Shown one piece after another: positions 41,486 through 50,384 of a stretch of DNA of 64,000 nt. Under the pieces are notes generated by a model. The model did no database searches. It was not told the origin of the DNA and saw nothing but the letters and a program-made list of their open reading frames with translations. The stretch is from assembly GCF_016446475.1 (NCBI RefSeq), contig NZ_JAEHFP010000010.1:1-64000 (forward strand). Reading direction: 5' to 3'. The DNA is from Paracoccus binzhouensis. Its GTDB lineage: Bacteria > Pseudomonadota > Alphaproteobacteria > Rhodobacterales > Rhodobacteraceae. The position numbers were made by a program, and so were the translations under genes. How positions within the stretch are numbered: the first letter of the stretch is position 1; the number at the start of each line of letters is the position of its first letter.

Positions 41486-41928
41486 TGGCCAAGACCGCAC
41501 GCAAGAAGAAATCTCCGGTCTCCGTCTATCTCGACCCCGAGATCATGGCGATGTTGGCGGAATTCGCTGCGCGCCGTGGTCAGTCCCGATCGATGATCGC
41601 GGAAGCCGCGATCGCGTCCTTTCTGTCGCCGGATGCCGACGAACGTCGTGAAGCGGCCATCGTCAAGCGGCTCGACCAGATCGACCGGCGCATTTCAAGG
41701 CTGGAGCGCGATGTCGGGATCTCGGTCGAAACCCTGGCGGTTTTCGTGCGCTTCTGGCTCACCAGCACGCCAGCGCTGCCCGAGCCGGCGGCACAGGCGG
41801 CGCGGGCGAAGGCGAGCGAACGCTATGAAGCATTCGTCGGTGCGCTCGGGCGCCGCCTTGCGGCGGGACCGCAGCTCCGGCAGGAGATCAGCGAAGATGT
41901 CAGCCCCGCGCGATCGGAACCATCATAG
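41485..41928 (+). CDS. CopG/RHH-type regulator in transfer operon
   Basis: A 147-aa protein with an N-terminal ribbon-helix-helix (KKSPVSVYLDPEIMAMLAEFAARRGQSRSMIAEAAIASFL, about residues 8-48), a coiled-coil-like part (RLDQIDRRISRLERDVGIS) and a C-terminal Ala/Arg-rich helix. It is the usual CopG family gene between traG and trbB in this system and may autoregulate the transfer operon through the palindrome upstream of trbB. It overlaps traG. Confidence 0.82.
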   Translation: MAKTARKKKSPVSVYLDPEIMAMLAEFAARRGQSRSMIAEAAIASFLSPDADERREAAIVKRLDQIDRRISRLERDVGISVETLAVFVRFWLTSTPALPEPAAQAARAKASERYEAFVGALGRRLAAGPQLRQEISEDVSPARSEPS

Positions 41929-42094
41929 GGGCCGTGCAGCGAGCCGACGGTGCCGGGCAATCCCGCCGATTTCCTGTATTTGCACGCTACAGTACTACTC
42001 CGAAAGACAGTTGTTGAATCCACCCGAATTCGGGTTCTTTTAATCGTCCCCGTCGGGGCAGGACCGAATTGTTCCCGGCCAGAACGGGGACAAG
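41929..42094 (+). promoter_or_regulatory. Regulatory region before the trb genes
   Basis: This 166-base gap is the only real break in the traG-trbI run. It contains ACCCGAATTCGGGT (42022-42035), a perfect 14-bp palindrome, and a CTGTA / TACAG inverted repeat (41974-41978 / 41988-41992). It is more AT-rich than its surroundings, so it probably holds the trb promoter. The CTGTA repeat has a spacer of 9, not the 6 of a lux box. Confidence 0.55.
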
Positions 42095-43075
42095 ATGGCG
42101 GCTTCACATAACAATCCAGAAGGACGCGCGCGCAGTTCGCGCATGCTGCGCACCGCGCTCGGAGCCGCCATCGCCCGCTTTCTGGACGACCCTGCGGTCG
42201 TCGAGGTCATGCTCAATCCCGATGGCCGCATCTGGGTGGACCGGTTGTCCGAGGGCCTTGGCGATACAGGGGAGATTCTGCCCGCAGCCGATGGTGAACG
42301 CATCGTGCGGCTCGTCGCCCATCATGTCGGTGCCGAGGTGCATGCCGGGGCGCCGCGGGTTTCCGCCGAGCTGCCGGAGACCGGCGAACGCTTCGAAGGC
42401 TTGCTGCCGCCTGTCGTCGCCGCGCCTGCCTTCGCCATCCGCAAGCCAGCGGTCGCGGTGTTCACGCTCGACGACTATGTCGCTGCCGGCATCATGACAC
42501 CCGAACAGAGCGCGACATTGCGCGAGGCCGTGGCGGCGCGCGCCAATATTCTCGTCGCGGGCGGCACTTCGACTGGCAAGACGACCCTGACCAACGCTCT
42601 TCTTGCCGAGGTGTCCAACAGCTCGGACCGCGTCGTCATCATCGAGGACACGCGCGAGTTGCAATGCGCCGCGCCCAACCTCGTCGCCATGCGCACGAAA
42701 GACGGCGTGGCGACTCTCTCCGACCTCGTCCGTTCCTCTCTGCGGCTTCGCCCGGACCGCATCCCCGTTGGCGAGGTGCGCGGCGCCGAAGCGCTCGACC
42801 TGCTCAAGGCCTGGGGGACGGGACATCCGGGCGGCATCGGCACGATCCATGCCGGCTCCGGCATCGGCGCGCTGCGCCGCCTCGAACAACTCATCCAGGA
42901 AGCCGTCATCACCGTGCCGCGCGCCCTGATCGCCGAGACGATCGATCTGGTCGCCGTCCTCGCCGGGCGCGGGTCCGCGCGAAGGCTTGTCGAACTCGCG
43001 CGCGTCGATGGGCTCGGTCCTGACGGCGACTACCGCATCACCCCCGCAACCAGTTCAGAAGGGAAGCCCGAATGA
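42095..43075 (+). CDS. trbB: TrbB, conjugation ATPase
   Basis: A 326-aa VirB11-like traffic ATPase. Walker A is [17 protein letters not shown] (about 152-168), the Asp box [10 protein letters not shown], the Walker B / His box region [36 protein letters not shown]. It powers pilus assembly and substrate passage at the inner membrane. First gene of the mating-pair cluster; its stop overlaps trbC by four bases. ATG 42095 was chosen as the start of good coding sequence, shortly after the palindrome. Confidence 0.94.
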   Translation: MAASHNNPEGRARSSRMLRTALGAAIARFLDDPAVVEVMLNPDGRIWVDRLSEGLGDTGEILPAADGERIVRLVAHHVGAEVHAGAPRVSAELPETGERFEGLLPPVVAAPAFAIRKPAVAVFTLDDYVAAGIMTPEQSATLREAVAARANILVAGGTSTGKTTLTNALLAEVSNSSDRVVIIEDTRELQCAAPNLVAMRTKDGVATLSDLVRSSLRLRPDRIPVGEVRGAEALDLLKAWGTGHPGGIGTIHAGSGIGALRRLEQLIQEAVITVPRALIAETIDLVAVLAGRGSARRLVELARVDGLGPDGDYRITPATSSEGKPE

Positions 43076-43404
43076 TCCGTCACGCCTTGCGCATTCGCCG
43101 TCACATCGCGACAGCCGCGGCCGTCACCTATGTCAGCCTGTTCATGGCCCCGGCCGCGCATGCGTCCGGTTCATCCATGCCCTGGGAGGCCCCGCTCCAG
43201 AGCATTCTCGAATCGATCGAGGGACCGGTCGCGAAGATCATCGCCGTCATCATCATCATCGTCACCGGCCTTACGCTGGCCTTCGGCGACACCTCCGGCG
43301 GCTTCCGACGGCTGATCCAGATCGTCTTCGGCATCTCCATCGCCTTCGCTGCATCCAGCTTCTTTCTGTCCTTTTTCTCGTTTGGCGGCGGAGCGCTCAT
43401 CTGA
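43072..43404 (+). CDS. trbC: TrbC, prepilin
   Basis: A 110-aa pilin precursor. A long signal peptide (HIATAAAVTYVSLFMAPAAHA, cleavage after HA-S) is followed by MPWEAPLQSILESIEGPVAKIIAVIIIIVTGLTLAFGDTSGG and a second hydrophobic helix (ISIAFAASSFFLSFFSFG). Two hydrophobic segments around a short polar turn are the VirB2/TrbC pattern. TraF (35784) is the expected maturation protease. It overlaps trbB and trbD. Confidence 0.92.
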   Translation: MIRHALRIRRHIATAAAVTYVSLFMAPAAHASGSSMPWEAPLQSILESIEGPVAKIIAVIIIIVTGLTLAFGDTSGGFRRLIQIVFGISIAFAASSFFLSFFSFGGGALI

Positions 43405-43685
43405 TGGCGGCTGTTCTCGAACAGCTCGATGCCGTGCCGGGCTTCACCATCCCGGTTCACAGGGCGCTGACCGAACACATCCTGCTGGGCGGCGCTCCCC
43501 GTTCCATTGCGATCCTGAATGGAACGCTCGCCGGGGCGGTGGGCCTCGGCCTGCGCCTCTGGCTGGTCGGTCTGGCGATCTGGGCGGTGGGACATTTCGT
43601 GGCGGTTTGGGCGGCAAAACGCGACCCGCTCTTCGTCGAAGTCGGCCGCCGGCATCTGCGTATCCCGGCTTTCCTGGCGGTGTGA
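43404..43685 (+). CDS. trbD: TrbD, VirB3-like protein
   Basis: A 93-aa inner membrane protein. VPGFTIPVHRALTEHILLGGAPRSIAILNGTLAGAVGLGL and the second hydrophobic stretch LVGLAIWAVGHFVAVWAAKRDPLFVEVGRRHLR are typical of VirB3/TrbD, which supports the channel ATPase TrbE. It overlaps trbC by one base and lies 10 bases before trbE. Starts at ATG 43404. Confidence 0.92.
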   Translation: MAAVLEQLDAVPGFTIPVHRALTEHILLGGAPRSIAILNGTLAGAVGLGLRLWLVGLAIWAVGHFVAVWAAKRDPLFVEVGRRHLRIPAFLAV

Positions 43686-43695
43686 GGGCGCGGCG

Positions 43696-46212
43696 ATGAT
43701 GAACCTGGCCGAATACCGCCGCACCGCCACTCGCCTGGCAGACTATTTGCCCTGGGCCGCATTGGCCGGCTCCGGCGTGGTGCTGAACAAGGATGGCAGC
43801 TTCCAGAGAACGGCGAAGTTTCGCGGGCCGGATCTGGATTCGTCGGTCGCCGCCGAACTGGTCGCCGTGGCTGGCCGCATCAACAATGCCCTCCGTCGTC
43901 TCGGCTCCGGCTGGTCGATCTTTGTCGAGGCTCAGCGCAGCGAGGCCGCGACCTATCCCGAAAGCCTGTTTCCCGACCCGGCATCGGCCTTGGTCGACGC
44001 CGAGCGCAGGGCGGCATTCGAGGAGGCCGGCGTGCATTTCGTGTCGGGTTACTTCCTCACATTCCTCTGGCTGCCGCCGGCCGAGGAATCCGCGCGTGCC
44101 GAGACCTGGCTCTATGAGGGCCGCGAGCAATCGGGCGTGAACCCCTGGGAACTGCAGCGCGGCTTCGTGGATCGGACCGACCGCGTTCTGGCCCTACTCG
44201 ACGGCTTCATGCCTGAATGCCGTTGGCTCGATGACCCAGAGACGCTCACCTATCTCCACTCGACGATCTCCACCAACCGGCATCGCGTACGCGTGCCGGA
44301 GGTGCCGATGCATCTCGATGCGCTGCTTGCCGACCAGCCGCTGACCTGCGGGCTGGAGCCGCGCCTCGGCGATCAGCATCTGCGTGTCCTCACCATCATC
44401 GGCTTCCCCACCGCCACGACGCCCGGCCTGCTGGATGAAATGAACCGGCTGGCATTTCCCTATCGCTGGAGCACGCGGGCGATCCTCCTCGACAAGCTCG
44501 CGGCGACAAGGCTGCTCACCAAAATCCGCCGGCAATGGTTTGCCAAGCGAAAGTCGATCGCCGCGATCGTCAAGGAGGTGATGACCAACGAGCAATCCGC
44601 GCTGGTCGACACCGATGCGGCCAACAAGGCCGCCGACGCCGATATGGCCCTGCAGGAACTCGGGCAGGACATGGCGGGCATGGCCTATGTCACGGCCACG
44701 ATCACGGTCTGGGATGCCGATCCGCGCATCGCCGACGAAAAGCTGCGGCTTGCCGAGAAGGTCGTTCAGGGCCGCGACTTCACGGCGATGGCCGAGACTG
44801 TCAATGCCGTCGACGCCTGGCTCGGCTCTCTGCCTGGTCATGCCTATGCCAATGTCCGGCAGCCGCCAATCTCGACGCTCAATCTTGCCCACATGATTCC
44901 CCTGAGTGCTGTGTGGGCGGGGCCGGAACGAAACGACCATCTCGGTGCGCCCCCCTTGTTCTACGGCAAGACCGAGGGAAGTACGCCGTTCCGGCTTTCC
45001 CTCCATATCGGGGATGTCGGCCACACGCTTGTCGTCGGCCCGACCGGCGCGGGCAAATCGGTGTTGCTGGCGCTGATGGCGCTCCAGTTCCGCCGTTACG
45101 CGAGAGCCCAGGTCTTCGCCTTCGACTTCGGCGGCTCCATTCGGGCCGCGGCGCTCGCCATGGGCGGGAACTGGCACGATCTGGGCGGCGGATTGACCGA
45201 AGGGTCGGAGGCCTTGGTGTCGCTGCAACCGCTCGCCCGCATCGACGACGCCTATGAGCGTTCCTGGGCTGCCGAATGGATCGGCGCCATCCTGGCGCGC
45301 GAGGGTGTCGCCGTCACGCCGGAGGTGAAGGAACACATCTGGACGGCACTGTCCTCGCTCGCGTCCGCGCCCCCAGGGGAGCGCACCATCACCGGCCTCG
45401 CCGTGCTGCTGCAATCCAATGACCTCAAACAGGCGCTGCGACCCTATTGTGTCGGCGGTCCCTATGGCCGGTTGCTCGATGCCGAGACCGAGCACCTCGG
45501 CTCTGCCGACGTGCAGGCGTTCGAAATCGAGGGGCTGGTCGGAACGGGGGCGGCGCCTGCGGTCCTGTCCTACCTGTTCCATCGGATCGGCGACCGGCTC
45601 GATGGCCGCCCGACGCTGCTCATCATCGACGAGGGCTGGCTCGCCCTCGACGATGACGGTTTCTCCGGCCAGCTCCGCGAATGGCTGAAAACGCTCCGCA
45701 AGAAGAACGCCTCGGTCATTTTCGCCACGCAGAGCCTGTCGGACATTGATGGCAGCGCGATCGCGCCCGCCATCATCGAGAGCTGCCCGACGCGGCTGCT
45801 CCTGCCGAACGAGCGCGCGATCGAGCCGCAGATCACGGCCATCTATCGCCGCTTCGGTCTCAACGATCGCCAGATCGAGATCCTCGCACGGGCGACACCC
45901 AAGCGGGACTATTACTGCCAGTCGAGACGCGGCAACCGGCTGTTCGAGCTGGGCCTCAGCGAAGTCGGACTCGCGCTCTGCGCCGCGTCTTCCAAATCCG
46001 ATCAGGCCGCCATCGAGCGCGTCCACGCCGAGCATGGGGCCGACGGCTTCCTTGCCGCCTGGCTGCGCCATCGCGGCGTGGACTGGGCCGCCGACCTGAT
46101 CCCCGGCCTCCCCAATCTCGTCCCGGGGCCACCTTCGGGCCCGGAGGATGAGCCGGCACCAGGCATCTCGAGCCAAGCCGGGCCCCAAGACGAATTCTCA
46201 ATCGATGAATAG
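43696..46212 (+). CDS. trbE: TrbE, VirB4-like ATPase
   Basis: An 838-aa VirB4 family ATPase (MMNLAEYRRTATRLADYLPWAALAGSGVVLNKDGSF). The N-terminal CagE_TrbE_VirB domain spans about 180-380; Walker A is LVVGPTGAGKSVLLALMALQF (about 449) and Walker B LIIDEGWLALDD (about 645), followed by FATQSLSDIDGSAI. It energises pilus biogenesis and transfer. The tandem ATG ATG at 43696 fits the family start. Normal length. Confidence 0.94.
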   Translation: MMNLAEYRRTATRLADYLPWAALAGSGVVLNKDGSFQRTAKFRGPDLDSSVAAELVAVAGRINNALRRLGSGWSIFVEAQRSEAATYPESLFPDPASALVDAERRAAFEEAGVHFVSGYFLTFLWLPPAEESARAETWLYEGREQSGVNPWELQRGFVDRTDRVLALLDGFMPECRWLDDPETLTYLHSTISTNRHRVRVPEVPMHLDALLADQPLTCGLEPRLGDQHLRVLTIIGFPTATTPGLLDEMNRLAFPYRWSTRAILLDKLAATRLLTKIRRQWFAKRKSIAAIVKEVMTNEQSALVDTDAANKAADADMALQELGQDMAGMAYVTATITVWDADPRIADEKLRLAEKVVQGRDFTAMAETVNAVDAWLGSLPGHAYANVRQPPISTLNLAHMIPLSAVWAGPERNDHLGAPPLFYGKTEGSTPFRLSLHIGDVGHTLVVGPTGAGKSVLLALMALQFRRYARAQVFAFDFGGSIRAAALAMGGNWHDLGGGLTEGSEALVSLQPLARIDDAYERSWAAEWIGAILAREGVAVTPEVKEHIWTALSSLASAPPGERTITGLAVLLQSNDLKQALRPYCVGGPYGRLLDAETEHLGSADVQAFEIEGLVGTGAAPAVLSYLFHRIGDRLDGRPTLLIIDEGWLALDDDGFSGQLREWLKTLRKKNASVIFATQSLSDIDGSAIAPAIIESCPTRLLLPNERAIEPQITAIYRRFGLNDRQIEILARATPKRDYYCQSRRGNRLFELGLSEVGLALCAASSKSDQAAIERVHAEHGADGFLAAWLRHRGVDWAADLIPGLPNLVPGPPSGPEDEPAPGISSQAGPQDEFSIDE

Positions 46213-46235
46213 TTCAACCAAGAGGAGATCGACCT

Positions 46236-47015
46236 GTGACCTTTCCCAAAATGCACCGTTTCACGCGTGTCTCGCTGCTCGCCCTGGCGCTTGCGACGCC
46301 GCTTGCGCCGGTGCTTACCACACCCGCACACGCCTTTTTCGGCGGGTTCGGCCGCATCGTCTACGATCCGACCAATCATGCCGAAAACCTGCTGACAGCC
46401 GCTCGATCCCTGGAGCAGATCAACAATCAGATCGCCCAGCTTCAGAACGAAGCGCAGATGCTGATCAACCAGGCCCGCAATCTGGCGAGCCTGCCGTTCT
46501 CCTCGCTCCAGCAGCTTCAGCAAAACATCCAGCGCACCCAGCAGCTCTTGAGCCAGGCCCAGAGCATCGCATTCGACGTCCAGCAGATCGACCGGATGTT
46601 CCAGGAGGACTACGGCAAGCTGTCGATCTCGGCCACCGACGCGCAGCTGATCGCCGATGCCCGTTCGCGCTGGGAAAACACCGTGGGCGGGTTGCAGGAC
46701 GCCATGCGCGTCCAGGCCGGCGTGGTCGGCAATATCGACAGCAATCGCAGCGCGATGTCCGCGCTGGTCGATCAGAGCCAGAATGCGGTCGGTGCGCTGC
46801 AAGCGACGCAGGCGGGTAACCAGCTTCTCGCACTGCAATCCCAACAGCTTTCGGACCTCATCGCGGTGATCTCCGCCAATGGCCGCGCCACAGCCATGCT
46901 CGAGGCCGACCGGGCGACAGCCGCCGAACAAGGCCGCATCCAGCGCGAGCGCTTTCTGACACCTGGCTCGGGCTATCAGCCTGGCAATGCGCAGATGTTC
47001 AACCGCGGTAACTGA
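46236..47015 (+). CDS. trbJ: TrbJ, VirB5-like protein
   Basis: A 259-aa periplasmic or pilus-tip protein. Signal peptide: VSLLALALATPLAPVLTTPAHA; then FFGGFGRIVYDPTNHAENLLTAARSLEQINNQIAQLQNEAQMLINQ, a coiled coil typical of TrbJ, continuing as Gln-rich helices (QQLQQNIQRTQQLLSQAQSI). The GTG at 46236 has AGAGGAG upstream; an ATG five codons later is possible. It follows trbE with 23 bases between. Confidence 0.92.
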   Translation: MTFPKMHRFTRVSLLALALATPLAPVLTTPAHAFFGGFGRIVYDPTNHAENLLTAARSLEQINNQIAQLQNEAQMLINQARNLASLPFSSLQQLQQNIQRTQQLLSQAQSIAFDVQQIDRMFQEDYGKLSISATDAQLIADARSRWENTVGGLQDAMRVQAGVVGNIDSNRSAMSALVDQSQNAVGALQATQAGNQLLALQSQQLSDLIAVISANGRATAMLEADRATAAEQGRIQRERFLTPGSGYQPGNAQMFNRGN

Positions 47016-47032
47016 TCCCGGGAGGGTTTCCC

Positions 47033-47320
47033 ATGGATGGGAAAATGCTGGCCCGGATCGGGGCGATCATATTCATCGCCATAGCGATCACCGCCACGGT
47101 GATCGAGATGACCCGGGAAGAGGAACCGGCGCGGGTGAGATCCGCGCCGGAGCTCCAGCCCGAGGCGGATCCTCTGCGCCTGACGCTTCGGCGATGCCAG
47201 CGACTCGGAGAAGCCGCCACCAGCGACGCCGAGTGTCTTTCGGCCTGGGCAGAGTCCCGCGACCGCTTCCTTGGCCGTTCTCCGGCGCCCGCCGCCCCGG
47301 CAGTCGAAGGGGAGCGATGA
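47033..47320 (+). CDS. TrbK-alt type entry exclusion protein
   Basis: A 95-aa small protein with an N-terminal membrane helix (MLARIGAIIFIAIAITATVIEMTREEE) and a short periplasmic tail with two Cys (LRRCQRLGEAATSDAECLSAW). It matches the TrbK-alt family, found between trbJ and trbL in rhizobial and sphingomonad elements and thought to block entry by the same element. The two conserved Cys could form a disulphide or carry a lipid. It is not the classical TrbK lipoprotein. Confidence 0.85.
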   Translation: MDGKMLARIGAIIFIAIAITATVIEMTREEEPARVRSAPELQPEADPLRLTLRRCQRLGEAATSDAECLSAWAESRDRFLGRSPAPAAPAVEGER

Positions 47321-47323
47321 GCC

Positions 47324-48685
47324 GTGGGCGGGATGGGGGTCATCGACAATTTTCTCGGCGTCTTCACGAGCTATATCGACAGCGGATTCGGGTTGCTCGG
47401 CGGCGAAGTCGCCTTCATCGCGACTACGCTGATCGTCATCGATGTGACGCTCGCGGCACTGTTCTGGAGCTGGGGTGCCGACGATGACATCATCGCTAGG
47501 CTGGTGAAGAAGACCCTCTTCGTTGGTGTCTTCGCCTACCTGATCGGCAACTGGAACAATCTCGCGAAGATCGTTTTCGACAGCTTTGCGGGTCTCGGCC
47601 TGCAGGCCTCGGGCACGAGCTTTTCCGCGGCCGATCTGATGCGCCCGGGCCGCGTCGCACAAACCGGCCTCGATGCAGGCCGACCGCTGCTCGATGCGAT
47701 CTCGGATCTGATGGGTTTCGTTTCCTTCTTCGAGAACTTCATCCAGATCGCCTGCCTGCTGTTCGCCTGGGCGCTGGTGCTGCTCGCCTTCTTCATCCTT
47801 GCCATCCAGCTCTTCGTCACGCTGATCGAGTTCAAGCTGACGACGCTTGCAGGGTTCGTCCTCATTCCCTTCGGTCTGTTCGGCAAGACCGCCTTCATGG
47901 CCGAGCGTGTGCTCGGCAATGTCGTCTCCTCTGGCATAAAGGTGCTCGTCCTCGCCGTGATCATCGGCATCGGCTCGACGCTGTTTTCCCAGTTTACCGC
48001 AGGCTTTGGTGGCACGACCCCGACCATCGATGACGCCATGGCGATCGTGCTGGCCGCACTTTCCCTTCTCGGCCTCGGCATCTTCGGCCCCGGTATCGCC
48101 TCGGGCCTCGTGTCGGGCGGGCCGCAGCTCGGCGCCGGCTCGGCTGTCGGAACCGGGCTTGCCGCCGGTGGCATGGTCCTGGCGGGCGGCGCCGCCGCAG
48201 GCATGGCCGCAAGGGGAGGCGCGGCCGCCCTGTCGGGAGGAGCCGCGGCCGTCCGTGGTGGCGCGACCGCCGCGGGAGGCGCCACAGCCGCCTATAGCGT
48301 CGGATCGCTGGGCCAGTCCGGTGCGGCAGGTGTCGTCTCCGGTGTTGGAGGTGTCGCCCGGGCAGCCGGTTCCGCCGCCGCCTCGCCGCTGAAACGCGCC
48401 GCCTCCAGGGCAAACGAGAGCGTCAGGTCCAGTTTCTCCGATGGTGTTCGCGCCGGGTTCGGCGCGACAGGCGGGTCATCGTCCATGGGCACCGTCGGCG
48501 GCGCAGGCGATGCCGCCGCCCCATTGGCCTCGGCCTCCGCTGGCGGTCCTCCGGCATGGGCGCAGCAGATGCAGCGCCGACAAGCGCTTGGCCACGGCAC
48601 GACCATGGCGGGCCATGCCGTGCGCTCCGGCGACAGCCACGGCTCCGGCTCTTCCGTCAATCTTTCCGAAAGCGACCGCTCATGA
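47324..48685 (+). CDS. trbL: TrbL, VirB6-like channel protein
   Basis: A 453-aa polytopic membrane protein. Several hydrophobic helices lie between residues 15 and 260 (VAFIATTLIVIDVTLAALFWSW, LLFAWALVLLAFFILAIQLFVTLIEF, GIKVLVLAVIIGIGST, AIVLAALSLLGLGIFG), followed by a long Gly/Ala/Ser-rich cytoplasmic tail, a TrbL hallmark. It forms part of the inner membrane channel. The start is GTG 47324, three bases after the TrbK-alt stop. It overlaps trbF by four bases. Confidence 0.92.
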   Translation: MGGMGVIDNFLGVFTSYIDSGFGLLGGEVAFIATTLIVIDVTLAALFWSWGADDDIIARLVKKTLFVGVFAYLIGNWNNLAKIVFDSFAGLGLQASGTSFSAADLMRPGRVAQTGLDAGRPLLDAISDLMGFVSFFENFIQIACLLFAWALVLLAFFILAIQLFVTLIEFKLTTLAGFVLIPFGLFGKTAFMAERVLGNVVSSGIKVLVLAVIIGIGSTLFSQFTAGFGGTTPTIDDAMAIVLAALSLLGLGIFGPGIASGLVSGGPQLGAGSAVGTGLAAGGMVLAGGAAAGMAARGGAAALSGGAAAVRGGATAAGGATAAYSVGSLGQSGAAGVVSGVGGVARAAGSAAASPLKRAASRANESVRSSFSDGVRAGFGATGGSSSMGTVGGAGDAAAPLASASAGGPPAWAQQMQRRQALGHGTTMAGHAVRSGDSHGSGSSVNLSESDRS

Positions 48686-49371
48686 ATCTGTTCAAACGAT
48701 CATCGACACATTACGGCAAAACACCCGAACCCGAGACGCCTTACCAGAAGGCCGCGCAGGTCTGGGACGAGCGCATCGGCTCGGCTCGCGTTCAGGCAAG
48801 GAACTGGCGTTACATGGCCTTCGGCTCGCTGGTCCTCTCGGCCGGCTTCGCCGCCGCCCTGGTCTGGCAGTCGGCGCAGGGGACGATCGTGCCCTGGGTG
48901 GTGCAGGTGGACAATCTCGGTCAGGCGCAGACGGTAGCGCCCGCAACCGCGGACTACCGCCCGACCGACCCGCAAATCGCCTGGCATCTCGGCCGCTTCA
49001 TCGAGCAGGTGCGGGCCATTCCGGCCGACGCAATCATTGTCCGCCAGAACTGGCTGCGCGCCTATGAATGGACGACCGACCGGGGAGCGGCGGCGCTCAA
49101 CGACTATGCCCGTGCGAATGACCCCTTCACGCGCGTTGGTCGCCAGCAGGTGGCGGTCGAGGTCTCCTCGGTGATCCGGGCGTCACCGGACTCCTTCCGC
49201 GTCGCCTGGACCGAACGCCAATACGAGAACGGCCAACTCTCCACCACCGAGCGCTGGACCGCGATCCTGACCATCGTGATCCAGACGCCGCGCGACGCCG
49301 AACGGCTGCGTGCCAATCCGCTCGGCATTTACGTCAACGCCATCAACTGGTCGCGGGAGATGAGCCAATGA
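48682..49371 (+). CDS. trbF: TrbF, VirB8-like protein
   Basis: A 229-aa inner membrane assembly factor. A short cytoplasmic part (NLFKRSSTHYGKTPEPETPYQKAAQVWDERIGSARVQARNWR), one membrane helix (YMAFGSLVLSAGFAAALVW), then the periplasmic VirB8 domain (WQSAQGTIVPWVVQVDNLGQ, RWTAILTIVIQTPRDAERLRANPLGIYVNAINWSREM). It bridges the channel parts. Overlaps trbL and trbG by four bases each. Confidence 0.93.
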   Translation: MNLFKRSSTHYGKTPEPETPYQKAAQVWDERIGSARVQARNWRYMAFGSLVLSAGFAAALVWQSAQGTIVPWVVQVDNLGQAQTVAPATADYRPTDPQIAWHLGRFIEQVRAIPADAIIVRQNWLRAYEWTTDRGAAALNDYARANDPFTRVGRQQVAVEVSSVIRASPDSFRVAWTERQYENGQLSTTERWTAILTIVIQTPRDAERLRANPLGIYVNAINWSREMSQ

Positions 49372-50384
49372 CCCGCACGCGGATCCGTAAGTCCGGCTTT
49401 CCGGCTCTCCGCAACCCCGCGACCGTGGCCTTGCTGGCCGCGACGGCGCTGGCTGGATGTGCCACCAATCGGGTTCCTCAGTTCAGTTACGATGCCGACG
49501 TCCCGCCGCTCCCTGTGGCGCAGGCACCTGTCACCGACGACCGGCCGCGTCCGCTGCACACGCCTCCCTCCTGGAACGTCGCGCGGGGCGGTGCAGCCGC
49601 AGGCACGCCGGCGGGACGGGTGGAGAACGCCAATGCCGCCGCCCGCGTCGAACCGCGCCGCGAGGGCTATTACAACGCCATCCAGATTTACCCGTGGTCC
49701 GAGGGCGCCCTCTATCAGGTCTATGCGGCGCCGGGGCAGATCACCAATATCGCCCTGGAGCCAGGTGAGGGCCTCACTGGCGCCGGTCCGATCGCGGCGG
49801 GCGATACCGCACGATGGATCATCGGTGATACCGAGAGCGGAAGCGGTGCGCACCGGCGCGTTCATGTGCTGGTGAAGCCGACGCGGCCGGACATCTCGAC
49901 GAATCTGGTCATCACCACGGATCGCCGCATCTACATGATCGAGCTGCGCGCCCGCGAGGAGCTCTACATGCCTGCCGTCGCTTGGGCCTATCCCGCGCCG
50001 CCGGCGGGGCAGCGTCAGTCGGTCCCGGCCGCGCCCGTCATCCCGGCCGAGGCCTCGCGCAACTATCGCTATGGTCTGACCGGCGACAGCCCGCCGTGGC
50101 GGCCGATCTCGGTCTTCGACGATGGCCGGCGCGTCTACGTCGTTTTCCCGCGCGGCATCGTCCAGGGCGAGATGCCGCCGATCTTTGTGCTCGGCTCGGA
50201 TGGTGAGCCACAGATCGTCAACAGCCGCATCCACCAGAACATCCTGATCGTCGACCGCCTGTTCGGCGCGGCCGAGCTGCGCCTCGGAAGCGGTGAGCGC
50301 CAGCAGACTGTCCGGATCGTCCGGATCGAACAGCGGCAGGCGGCCGCCCGACCGGCCCGCGCGACCGGAGGCGCCTCATCATGA
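49368..50384 (+). CDS. trbG: TrbG, VirB9-like protein
   Basis: A 338-aa outer-membrane-associated core protein. Signal peptide with lipobox-like LAGC (ALAGCATNR, Cys about residue 28), then a Pro-rich linker and the VirB9 domain: YYNAIQIYPWSEGALYQVYAAPGQITNIALEPGE, WIIGDTESG, HVLVKPTRPDISTNLVITTDRRIYMIELRA and the C-terminal VFPRGIVQGEMPPIFVLGSDGEPQIVNSRI. It forms the outer ring with TrbI. Overlaps both neighbours by four bases. Confidence 0.93.
   Translation: MTRTRIRKSGFPALRNPATVALLAATALAGCATNRVPQFSYDADVPPLPVAQAPVTDDRPRPLHTPPSWNVARGGAAAGTPAGRVENANAAARVEPRREGYYNAIQIYPWSEGALYQVYAAPGQITNIALEPGEGLTGAGPIAAGDTARWIIGDTESGSGAHRRVHVLVKPTRPDISTNLVITTDRRIYMIELRAREELYMPAVAWAYPAPPAGQRQSVPAAPVIPAEASRNYRYGLTGDSPPWRPISVFDDGRRVYVVFPRGIVQGEMPPIFVLGSDGEPQIVNSRIHQNILIVDRLFGAAELRLGSGERQQTVRIVRIEQRQAAARPARATGGASS

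Noticed and set aside
39482-41500. Long open frame of 672 codons on the minus strand opposite traG
   Set aside because: It is the complement of a well-supported gene; its residues are Arg/His/Gly-biased with no family features. High GC produces such shadows.
41974-41992. CTGTA / TACAG repeat resembling a lux or tra box
   Set aside because: The spacer is 9 rather than 6 and the rest of the box does not match, so quorum-sensing control of trbB is not claimed.
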